Shown here: piece by piece, positions 50,501 to 62,500 of the stretch
Numbering within the stretch: the first letter of the stretch is position 1
Layout of the letters: each line of letters starts with the position of its first letter
Source: Alentia gelatinosa
Lineage: Eukaryota; Annelida; Polychaeta; Phyllodocida; Polynoidae
Assembly: GCA_950022655.1 (NCBI GenBank)
Contig: OX465583.1
Location: forward strand, 36,669,360-36,733,359
Direction of reading: 5' to 3'
Length of the DNA: 64,000 nt
Program-made: the position numbers and the translations under genes
The notes under the pieces: generated by a model
Seen by the model: the letters and a program-made list of their open reading frames with translations, nothing else
The model's database searches: none
What the model was told of the DNA's origin: nothing

Positions 50501-53500
50501 GCCATCCTTTTATAAATCCAGTCCCTACTATACAAGCGCATATGCCTAGTGCCCCCTAATCATATCCACCAATAGAGTGTAGAATATCTCGAGGAGTGTA
50601 ATGGTTGGTGGACTAGTGGATCGTTGGGCTTTAGTTGGCGCTATGGCATGTTCACACATATGTGAGAATGGGTTCCCTCTACCGTGTAGCTCGGCGAGCT
50701 CATGTGTGAGTATTCAGAAGAAACTCAATGTGGTCTTGTTTCTTGGATAAACAACCCAGAGATGTCAAAGAAAAACAGACCCGGGCATTCTCTGGGCAGT
50801 GTGTCAGGTTTTGTGTAGCTACATGAGCCCTGAAGGTGGTCACTGCTGCACCAGTCATTAAGTAGTATAATGAGTCGTTAGTTATAAGGATTTGTTATTG
50901 TTTAATTACCTAGATTTTGACGATTGGACCAACAACGGCAAAAAAAGGCTGCATTAATATAGAAGCTTTGTACTGTACTTTGTCAATGAAAAGAAGATAT
51001 ACTGAAAGCAATAAATGAATCTACTTTGACGTAATTCATTAGAATCCACACACCCCTCCATTTAAATATGATGTTTTATAGAGCAATTTCCAAGTCTACC
51101 CTTATTTGCTCTAACCCGATGTTTAAGTGAACATCATAACATTGTCGAATAGCATGCTCCAATCAGTACCTATAATGCCAAATGAAAGGGCCAGATAAGG
51201 TCAAACACTTGGCGTTTGCTAGTCAGTACTGGATGTTTACAAATAAATTAACAGTAAAAACTCACTCGACGACAAAGGATGCAGTTTCGCCATGCACTAC
51301 ATTGAGTTGACATAACAAGAGTGCAGTTTTTATTTACAGATTTTCTTTTTGATAAGGTTTGGTCCCAAGTCCAGCATGGTATTTTATTTCAGCGTGACAG
51401 TTGTGAAGAAAAATGCGCAACATCAAACTGTAGCATACTGTTTTTTTCTCATAGAATTCCATTAACATGGAAATCTAAAACGTGGGTAGATGTGATTGAA
51501 TTCGTTATTTCAATTTGGTCATTTCTGTAGACTTACAGTGCTTCCATTTGAAATGAAACTGGTTCGGCTGAAAATATCCTCTACATTCATAGCACTCCAT
51601 AATCATTAATGACTTTAATGCATGCCCCCAAAAAGGTATGACATTGATGGTTTGAAGTTTGTAAAGTATCGTACATTTTTCTCTCTTCACTGTTCCATAG
51701 TAAAGGGAGAGAGAGAAGAAACACGATAGGAAGTAAGAAAAAGTAGATGAATTTTCCAATGCTCTCAACCTCTGACCTTATGCTTAGTGTTGTCGTGAAA
51801 TGTCTACTTACTGTTGAGTAAACAAAACCTTTCAGGGGAATTATGTATCGATTCGCGGAAGGGAGAGACGGGTGATCTTGGTTTGGAAGGGGAAATAATC
51901 TAGAGCTACTCATAGTTTTTGTTATTTTCGATCTGAATTGATGATTAAGTTCCTCATGTAATGAGTATGGTGCGCTTTTATAACAGCACCATAACCATGG
52001 CCATGCGGTTTTCATTCACACAAACGAAAAGAGGGAAATTCTGGCTCATCGACGGGTAATAATCTTGAATCGCTCAGTTTATGTTATTCTCAGTTTCTCG
52101 AGTAAATTCTTTATGTAATGAGAATGGTCGGACTTTATAACAACACCATAGCCATGCATGGGAATGGAGTTTTCATTCATGATATATGTCGCCAATTTAC
52201 GGATGTGTACACAGATATTTCACTAATGGCAGTCAGTGATAGCCCAGTATACAAGTCAGTAGAATAGATCTAGATATCACCCTAAAACTGTGACAACAAT
52301 GTCTGTAGCTAACTAACCAACCATTCCCAGCCCCCTGCATCTCCCATACCAAATGGCCTTTCCCCCGCCTGGTCTGGGACCAGGTGGGTGGTAGGGGTAG
52401 GGGGCAGTTGGCAGGGGAGGGGGTGGGGGCTCCCACCTGTACCAGGGGAGTAAGCTCAGGAATGCACGCGCTAGTTCATTCCCAACACAGGGAGGTGGGG
52501 CTGGCCACTTTGCTCACACAACTTTCACACGAACAACCCCATGATAGACACTGATTAAGTTCATACGCACAAGCCATAGGATACCTCAGCCTGGTTCTGT
52601 GTAGCACCGTTCCGCTATTTCCGCGTCGCACGGATCGCCGAGAGTCTCAGCAGACGACAATTGTCGCCAGTGACGTCACGACGATTGGAGATGATCACCA
52701 GCGCCGTTCAGATAAGGACATCATAACAGGAGGATTTACTGATCTACACCCACAGGATTAGCCAAGTTCTGACCAACCAGACTTGAGTCGTTTTACCCTG
52801 TTATCTACCACTCAAGGATTCCTGTGTGTTCACAGAATGCTACAGGAAAATGGAAGAGGGATTCCAGGTTACTGCAGGCGGCGTATCTCTGCTTCTCAGT
52901 GGTGATAGATATATGTCACGAACCTGTGTGATCTCAGTACATCCAAGGAGACATTTCATTTTGCCTACCGTAATGCCTAATTTTTAATCCTAGTTTTGTT
53001 GTTTTGTTTTTTTCAAATGTGATACTGGTGTATGCGTATAGTATACATTTGAACCCACAAGGCTTATATTACCGCAACTGATGAAAGAGGAGCTTTTAAC
53101 CCGGAAAAAAAGAGAGAAAAAGTGAATTGACAACTGGTTCAAATGGAATTTATGTTGCTGTTATCAATATTCACTGTCATACAGAAACAATTCGATTAGC
53201 AAAGCCGCTTAAATGGTATCGACCCTGCTTATATACGGGGCCTAGTTTATGATACGATAAGGATGTATCATACATGGGGGAATACATCATTTGTATGTTG
53301 AGTAATTTCAACGTGATATGCTAGGTGCACATTCATTGGAGTTACCCTAACCTATACGGACGGCCATGCTATTACAAACCAGATACACAGAGATTAGAAG
53401 TGCTTCATGATTTAACCGTGTGATCTTTAGCACACGTTATCCCTTTTGCTGGATGTCTAGAAAGAAATAATGACCACACGGAATAGACAGGACGGATGAT

Positions 53501-56500
53501 TTGTTCCTCCTTATGGATAACAACAAAGCCGCCCCGTCCTTCCTATAGAATTTTAGATGCAACCGCAATGACTGCGTGACAACAGCTATGAAAACATGTG
53601 ATATGTCATAGAACTCGCCATTCGCCAATGTCTTCTGCTTCTGTACTTCAAATGCGCTCACCAGGATACAGTTCTATATGTGATACCATCACTGACTTGT
53701 ATCCAGATACTACTGGACCTGGAACAAGTAATTCGTGCCTGCAGCATGCCTTGAGTTGCTCCAGAAGCACAAGGCGCCTACCATGTGAGTGCCCGTGAGA
53801 GAGACGCACACACTGCACCATGTCGCGAAACTCGCCGCTGCCGGCGCCGGCGGCGGCGGAGATGGCCAAGTGGACGTGCCTGTTCCCGGCCTACCACCAG
53901 CTGGAGGTGCGGGCCTCGTGCCCGGCGCCCGACGCGCGGGTCGACGTGCGGTATGCGGCGCGAGCAGCTCAGCGCGTGCACGCCCCGCCCACCGGACCCT
54001 TCTCCCGCCCGGCGCGCGGCAAGATGATGGCCCGGGCCAGCTACACGCGGTAAGTCAGGTAGCTACTGGGTAACACCGTAACTGATGGGAGCGCAGGTAG
54101 TTAACAATGGCACTGCGTCATCACGTATATACTGTGCTTTCTCTGTGTCAACTTTTAGACTAAACAGACTAGAAATTGTAGCTCCGAGAATCGGTTTTTG
54201 AGTCAAAGATTATTCTTCTGTGTGTCTGGAACTTTCTGTGGGACACCAGGCTCAGAAATAAGATTCTCTATTGGCCGCTTCTTGTACGTGCATGTTTGTA
54301 TCAAGCCCCTCCACGCATCCATTGAAAATGGATATTGCACTTGCCTCTACTTCTAACAGCTGTAGACTGCGAATGAGTCCCAGTCATGCTCTGTATATAT
54401 ACATAGGGCATATAGCTATCCAGTCATGGGGTCGGTCATTTGCCCCCTGACACCAAAATTAAACACCAGGTGGCGGGTTTGCTTATCAATAGATTATGAT
54501 AGAGGCTGGCCCCGACTATATTGGCGCCATCTTCAGGGGTGGCGCTGAAACTCATCCACTCTCCTGACGGATTACCAATTAAATAAGGTTGCTCTATGCG
54601 CTATAGAGAAGAGAATGTCATTAGGGAATATTAGAAGTCAAACTGATTGGAAAATGTTGACCATAGAGATAAGCAGATGATTATCAGCCTATATTTTTAG
54701 GCAGCTCTAAGTTCTTCCCTCCCCACCCTCCCAAATAAAATTGAGGCATTTTTATTCATTTCTACCTTTTTTTCGAAGTGTGCCTTTTTTATATACAGGC
54801 CCCCAAGACGTCTTCCTAATCGATACAAAGAGTGACTTCGGGAATCATCCGGTTCAGTGGTTAAAGCTGATAGAAATTTCTTTATTTGTGTGCCCCATCC
54901 TCAAAGGAAGAAACCCACTCATATACAAAAACATGTGTAACCCAATCCTGTGAGAAGCCTTTCAATGATATGTGACATTGAACGGCCGAGGTGGTTGCTG
55001 GCATTATGTTTGTGTGATGAAAACCCAACACAAAAGGCAAGCTAAATATTGCAGCGTCAATGTGTCATTGAAGATGAAAGGAGTGACAATGGTCATATAA
55101 ACTTAATATATCTTTCGTTTATATAACCTAAAAGCCCTCTGTAAGGAGGGTTTTGAAAAATGCATATAGTTCATGGTTGAATGACCTTGAGTCGAGTCAC
55201 GCCTCCACACTGGTCGCTCCGGGCCAATTGAGAACTATAAAGAATACTGCAGCCAAGTAGAACTGGCCCTGGTCACGTAGCCCTATCAGAGTGGGTGATA
55301 CTGTTTATATATCAGCTAGATTAGGTCGTATGATGACATGAGGCATACATTAATCAATATAGAACCACCGCTCCCTCTACCCCCACATAACCCTCCTGAA
55401 TATATGGATTGCAAAATATAATTTGAATTGGTTCTAATTTCATAGAACTAATCAAAGCTTGATTCGAGGCTCACTTATTGTCACTGGGAAATAAATCGTT
55501 GAGCTTACATGTTATTGTAAAACAGGCTAACAGAACTCTGACGTGTCGCGTGTGATTGTGAATCACGTTTGGCTCAGTGAGGCGTATCATGGCCTTGTGC
55601 CCACCAGCAGATCAACCAGATCAGTCTTATCACAACACACACCAGCGGGCAATCACTCTAATCAACACAGGAGATTTAGACAGGGTTTTTATAGAAGAAT
55701 CTACACGGGATTCAGGTGGCATTGTAAGCTTAAACAAGTCATTCTGTTTGAGTACCCGCCCATTCAGCATTACAAAAAGAGTAGTTTAAATATTTTTATA
55801 CGTGAAGGTATATGTCCATGAGATATGCTCATGTTGCCCGAAGTAATCATGTAGGATACCCATAGAAAACATTCCAATTTGTTATCAGTATCCTTTCATC
55901 ATATAAAAAATACAGATTCTGTTTTGAAAAAATTATCATTATATTCTTACCCAATTGATACGGAAATGCTTGACCTCATGCTTTGAAGTAAAATGAAAGC
56001 TCATCTTCTTTGATTGCCATTAATGGGACACAGTACACACAACTTTCGAGATGCTTAAATGCATTATTCATTTGTTGTGGATCGTTACTGGCAGATGCAT
56101 TTCTATATAGCATGATGGTGATAATTGTCCTTGATAGTGATCAATGATTTGTATCTTTTTAACCCGGGTTACTCTACCCGAAACCCTTTAACCCTTCACC
56201 AGCTGTAACCCTTAATGTTAACACTCACATATTCAAACCCTCTATATGGGAGGAAGAATAAAATCTCAACCATCAAAACAAAATAATTGCGACCAAGACA
56301 TTGAAATTTCTTGAAATTAATTTCCTTTTTGGTGTGGGCCCTTACTGTCATCACTTGACAACAGAATTTCAAGGGGTATGTCATGATTGGTCTCATTTGG
56401 ACACATGAAATACTATTTAAAAAGGAACTGCCCACTAACAACTGCATCTCCTAGCGCTAGCAACTCAAGAGGTCATTAAGCACGTCCAAAAACATACAAG

Positions 56501-59500
56501 ACATCTAATAAATAATTGAATTAATTCTATCATGCAAACATTTCTAATACCGAGAGAGTTCTCACACTGCAGATATTAATCACCTCACAGCTTTGTTGGC
56601 TGAGTTTGGCTGGAGCAGTGGCGCGATATACCGATGGGAGAAGCAGGAGGCATGCTAATAATCTCTGCAGGTGTGGGTGGGAGGGGGGTAAAAGAAGGAG
56701 TTGCTTCAGGCAGGGTCTGTGATCCAAGAGTTCAGCTATTGGGTGAATTATTGATGGCCGTATCATTGTCAGGCTCCAACCAGCCAAGTTAGCCGAGAGC
56801 AGGATGATGGATATGTATGATCGGACTCTCACTGTTAGCCATACCGGAGCTGGAGGGAACTATAACTGCTGCACATACCACAGCTGGCATGCTGTGAATG
56901 TAGTGTGAGCGTGCCTTGGCTGTGTGCAGTGCCTCGGTGATTACCTCTCCACGTATTTGTCCCTTGACATCGAGTCAAACATGTCGCCGCTGACGAGATC
57001 GCGCCTGTGCGCTGATTCGATACGTGAATAGAGCCTGCAGGCCGCCAACAATTCTCCGCTGACCAAGCCAGCAGCAGCGGCATTGGTGGTGGTGGTGGTG
57101 GTGGTGGTGGTGGCACTTTCTGAAACATTCATTACCAGTGGAATACAGAGGAATATTGCTACAAGAATTGCGATTCCGAATCAAGGGGTCAACGGGAATA
57201 CTAGCAAACTGATTGTGGGTGATATCCCACTATGTTACCTACCTATTATAATGGGCTTTGGAAACCAAGAGACAGGTCAGTCGAAATACTTCTTACTTCT
57301 ATAAATCCATTAACTCTTTAATGGCAATAATAATGTCTCCCATACTCCCCTATGGCTAGTGGGATACGATCCTCCAGGTATCTTTAATAATGATGTATTT
57401 ATTTCAATATATGTGAATTTTATGGAATCCTATACAACATTGCATAGTAGGAAGGGCATGTTGGTCTAACATATGATTTATTGAAATACTGAAGTTTTCC
57501 ATGATATTTAAATCATGTGACTTTTTCACCCCTAGGTTCTAGGTGCTTGTAGTCGGTGGGGTGTTACTTCAGATACTGTCTTGAACTAGATTCTGTGTTA
57601 AGGCGATTGGCGGCTGCTCGTAAAATACATTATACAGTTTGGGGTGTTTCTTGTTCTTTTTTATAATGGGGGTATCTGTTGGTTAACCTATGATAGGACC
57701 GTTTCAGAGAATATTCAGCATTATTCTAGGTAATGCGATTTCAATGTGGATTTAGTTTGTTGGCACGTTGAAGGAGGTGTTCTGTAGTACTACCAAGTAG
57801 TATTAATTGTATCAGCTTCGTTATTGGCTCAGCAGGCCGCCTGCCCTGTGAGAACGGCTTCGGTTGCTGACAGGCTTCTCAGGACGTCACCATAAGTGGG
57901 TTTCCTTCACTGAGGCCCAGAGATCAATTTTAAGTCTGCATGTGTTAAGTCGACGAATGCTAAGTCCTCGATCCGGCGTCAAGTCGAGTTTTAATCCCTC
58001 ATCTTTTGTCGTTCCAAGTCAAGCCTGGCTCGGTCTAAGTCCGCTACTTGTCCAGTGGACTTGGCGGTGGACGAGGCGAGCCTAGACAAACATTACACTT
58101 GGCTGGGAGGCTTGGCGCGTAATCTGCACATTGTGTGGCAGCTTTTAGAGCGTGTTAATTATACCTTGATGTCGGCATTTGTGTGTTTGTTTCTTTATCT
58201 CTGGTCAGGAATGTTATTTTAGGCAACGGTTATGGGTTCCAATTCCACGAAATGGCCTATTGAAATTTTTACCACTTAAGAAACTCGATATACTTGATGT
58301 GACCACGAACTTATAAATATATCCGTAATATAGCCCAGGGGTAGACATAGGTGTAGAGGACTATGGATCAATATGCATCTGTATCCACATGCATGCATTT
58401 TCATTATATCAGTCCAAAGGCATCATATATTTTGGTACTAGCCCGCAATAACGTACCCTTGCATCATGGACAGTATAATCTAGAGTATACAGTCCATGCT
58501 AGCATAGACGTATTTGCCAACCGAGGCAGTCTTGTATCTCTAAATAAAAGAATCATTAAAAAGGATATAGAATAAGGGAAACGGATATAAATGTTCTCAT
58601 GCTATAAAATAGATATTGTAATAAAATTGAGCATTTGAAGGGCTAATTTTAGTTCTGCATGTTTATGAAAGTAGCAAAGTGTGGGCCAAAGACACCAATC
58701 AATAGTATTCTGGAAACCATCAAAAGTTCTTTACACCGGTCTATACTCTATAATCAGCTGGACTTTTCCTTTCCATATTTCCTATTAGAAGATGAAACTC
58801 CAATAACGTCCCTCTTTGTATTCATGATCTGCATAGATAGAAACAATCCTTAATGCTTGTTTGTGGTATTATGTTCTACATTTTTATCTCATATTACAAG
58901 TTATCTACATGTATATACACTACCAACTCCTATTTCGGGGCACAGCTGATCTAGTATAGATAGACGGTCAGCCACACAGGCCATGTTACGTACTTTCGTG
59001 CCAGAAGTGGTAAAAAATAGTTGGGTTGTTAGTGACTCGTCTTGTGTAATAGATAATAAGCTGCCTCTTTTTTGTATGATAGTCCATCCTTTGAGGCTCT
59101 AGAATGACATTGGCCTATGCGTAGGGTCAGCCTATCTAGGCGTTTAACTATATGTGACATTCATCATCATGTTTTTGAAAGAGACTTATCTCTTTGATTG
59201 TATATAAAATATTTTAAAACATTTAAAAGAATTGACTGAAATAAGTCTACGAAAGTGAAAATAATTGATAGTTCCTATATACCCTCAGGGTCCCCCGGGA
59301 CTTTAAACCACAAACAAACAAGCAAACATAGTTTGATTATCATAGAATTAATACAACTTCCCCAGAGAATGAAAAGCTGTCTGCGACACAACATGTCAAA
59401 GAACTTTAATTTGTTTTTTTTTCTACAAGTGTACATAGATGTGTGCATCATCCTTGTAACTGTGTAATATGGAATGTAAGAACATGAGCTCATATTACGA

Positions 59501-62500
59501 ACAAAAATCATTGAAAACTATTGAAAATGATAATTTGGTTTAAAAGACGAAAAAGGCAATACCACCCACAGCTAGCAGCTCAATAAATTGCTCCATTTAT
59601 TTTTGTATCCATTTGATGGAAAAAGCCATATGAGGAAGAGCAACATGGAGTCTAAAAAGAAAGTTTGTTGGCAGTACGAGGCAAAGCCTGACTGTTCACC
59701 ACAAACGCTACTGTGTGAATGTCGTTTTCAAGTGAAAACGATGACGCTGTCATCGTTGAAGGTTCGCCTCGCGACATGACATCACGATGTCAACATCACT
59801 ATGGTAGCGATGTGGTGGGGTTAGTTGCTAAGCTGCTGGTCGGGATGTCAACAGATAGGGGCAACTTTGATCTAACCGTAATGGTTACGGATAGAGCACG
59901 GTTTCAACAAGTGTTTCCTCAGGCGTTTTGCTGTGGGTGCCGAAGCACACGGTCCTGTCCAAGTGTGTCCGAAAAAAAGAAAGTTTGTGTTGACAGTTTG
60001 TGTTTTTGTATCTTTGTAGTTTTGAGGACATGGCGTGTGTGGGAGAGTCTCACAGCCTGTCGGAGATCTCGCTGGATGGAAACCCGTTCTCACAGGAGCC
60101 ACAGTACAAGCAGACCGTGCTGCGCCACATGCAGCAGCTGCGTCAGCTCGACATGAAACGAGTCTCAGTAAGTGCTGTAATAATGATAATGTACAGTCTA
60201 ATTATTCTGTAACCATATCAGGTGGATGCTTTTTCGTTTGGGTTAAGGGATGGTGAAACCATCACTGTCTACATTACAGTATGGAGGTTGCACTATCTCC
60301 AGTATGCCTTTCTATTTCTAAATAGATTGGGATGGGCCTAGATGAATTATCTCGGTCCCAAAAAAGTGATAACATCACATACCTTGACCTAGCCAAACTA
60401 ATTAAGATGCCTGAAGAGTCCGAACCGGATGAAACCTTGACTTATTCCCCACCAACACTGTTAAAATAACAGCATTCCACCAAGAAATCTGCTTGGTGTA
60501 AAAATCCCCAACATTGTACTGTGTTGGAGAGTGAGAACCCAAGGTGGCGGCGATTGTTGTTACATAGGTAACGATTGTTAGCCTGGAGATATCATAGCAA
60601 CCTGGTTCAAAAGGAAGTTGTCATTATCAAGGTAGCATCGGCTTATTACAGAGGTGTCATAGCCACGTCTTACTAATTTCTGTAACCATATCAGTGTCCT
60701 TTAGTCTCAACTCAACTTCCCAGTCTCCTTAAGTCAATGTCTCTCCATACTAGTCTCCTCATATCTTTTTCTACCAGTCTCCTCATGTCTATCCATACAA
60801 GTCTGCATGTGTCTATCCATATCTGTATCCCTACTAGTCTCCATATATTTATCCCTACCAGTCTACATGTATGTCTATCCCCACCAATCTCCATATATTT
60901 ATACATACCTATCTCCTCATGTCTATCCATTCTAGTCTCCATATATCTATCCCTACCAGTTTCCATGTCTATCCATCCCAGTCCCTCATGGCTATCCATA
61001 CTAGTCTCCATATGTCTATCCATGCCAGTTTCCTTATGTCTATCCATACTAGTCTATGTACTTCTATCCATACGTGTCTCCTTATTCATCATCGTTTAGA
61101 AAATCCAAATTGAAGATGTATTGAGCCATAGTAAACCACTAACAATTTTTTCTATGTTGTCAGAAACCATAGCCATTGATTACGGATTTGAAACCCACCG
61201 ATTACGGCCTCAAAGCCATTGATTACGGGAAAATACACTCCCCAAAAATATTTATAGTCCCATCTTGCTGGAGAGCAAAGTAATAGTCCCTAATGACATA
61301 CCCTGTAATACGATCATACCTGTGTGCCGGCCATGCAACGCTCCTTTGCGTTTAGAACATCTCCCACTACACTGTCAGGTGATAATGGAATGCAGAGAAA
61401 AATCCCGGAGGAAAACAGTGGGCAATGTTTTCCACAAGACTGGAAAAGGTGATTTTCTTGAGTTCCTTCGGGAAACCAAGATTATCTAAAAGATATGAAT
61501 AAGTACACAGTATTACCAGGATTTTGATCTGAGAGGCGGTATTCTCCGCGTAGTTGACACATAATAAAACGTCAAGCGATAGCGAGGAGTATTGCGTAGT
61601 GTCAACTACAAGAAGAATATGAGCGCTCGGATCGAAATCATGGTAATGTTGTATCTATTACTCACCTTTCGATCAGAACAAAATCTTGTAAATATTTAGA
61701 AATTCGACGTTAGCGCCATGCATTTTCATATAAAATATAGTGCCCGTCAGGTGGCAGAAAAAGCTGTATTCTGCTGATTAGATTCCGGCTTTCCTGAATC
61801 TACTCAGTAGCGATAATTCATAGGTTTAGTATGGAGACTCCGTATTAAGTGGGTAATAAAGAGTATCCCCTGTTAATCATCTCCAGGTGATGACCTCATC
61901 ACTGTAGGGTTTAGCTAGAAATGCTAGAACCAGAGAAAGTCTGGTAAGTCTTAGATGCTATTATCGGACGTTAAATAACGAAACCAAACCAAATCCTGGT
62001 TTTAATTTATTTAGAAATCGGATAATTTAAATAGAAATTAAAATTTTGGTTTTGTAGACAGGTGGTTCTAAATGCTTTTGTATTACGACGTGTCAACCTC
62101 TTCGTTTACGACCGCCTGTCCACAAAACCTTGGGTTGTTGAATATATCTATGCATAACGTAATTATATATATTATATGTACCAGTCTCCAAGATCTCACC
62201 AGAATCTCAATGTTTTACTTAATCACACAGGATGACGAACGGAGGATCGCCAGCGTCATGGCTCGAAAGGAGGAAGAAAAGAAACGAGAAACAAACAAGG
62301 TGCAAGTTATGAAGGTAATGATGAATTTGACCCCAAGATCTTGGTTTGGTATTTTAGTGGTATGTCCAAGTATGTATTTTTTATAGGAAATGACAAATGT
62401 AAAATTATTTCCAGGTGGGAGTTGACCAACTATCTCTGTGACGCATTTAAATAGTTTCTACAATTACCATAGATACTACATTGTGGCTCTCCACTATCTT

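Larger units (their letters stand above)
33486..60019 (+). other. LRRC49 intron 7, 26.5 kb
   Basis: This phase 2 intron between FNEIT-C and FEDMAC is many times longer than the other introns seen. The protein alignment needs no extra exon here. It contains three candidate alternative first exons, two perfect TGACGTCA sites, a CpG-rich patch, several hairpin MITEs and simple repeats, listed separately. Other stretches (34.0-37.4, 40.7-45.1, 47.0-51.8, 54.1-57.0 and 57.2-59.9 kb) show no supported gene. Confidence 0.75.
60168..62230 (+). other. LRRC49 intron 8
   Basis: Phase 0 intron of 2.06 kb containing two RFX-like sites, a 24-bp minisatellite, a dispersed repeat copy (61155-61310, partner at 22578) and a hairpin MITE. 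No exon is missing between MKRVS and DDERRIA. Confidence 0.6.

Noticed and set aside
51587..52015. 142-codon minus-strand ORF
   Set aside because: Half of it lies in a diverged tandem repeat. No splice signals and no recognisable protein features.
56835..57304. Poly-Pro, poly-His, poly-Thr and poly-Val ORFs
   Set aside because: Frames of the (TGG)10 repeat.
59719..60156. 145-codon plus-strand ORF running into exon 8
   Set aside because: It reads exon 8 in the wrong frame; homology fixes the other frame and the acceptor at 60019.
60712..61113. Overlapping ORFs of 80-120 codons on both strands
   Set aside because: Produced by the 24-bp minisatellite in intron 8.
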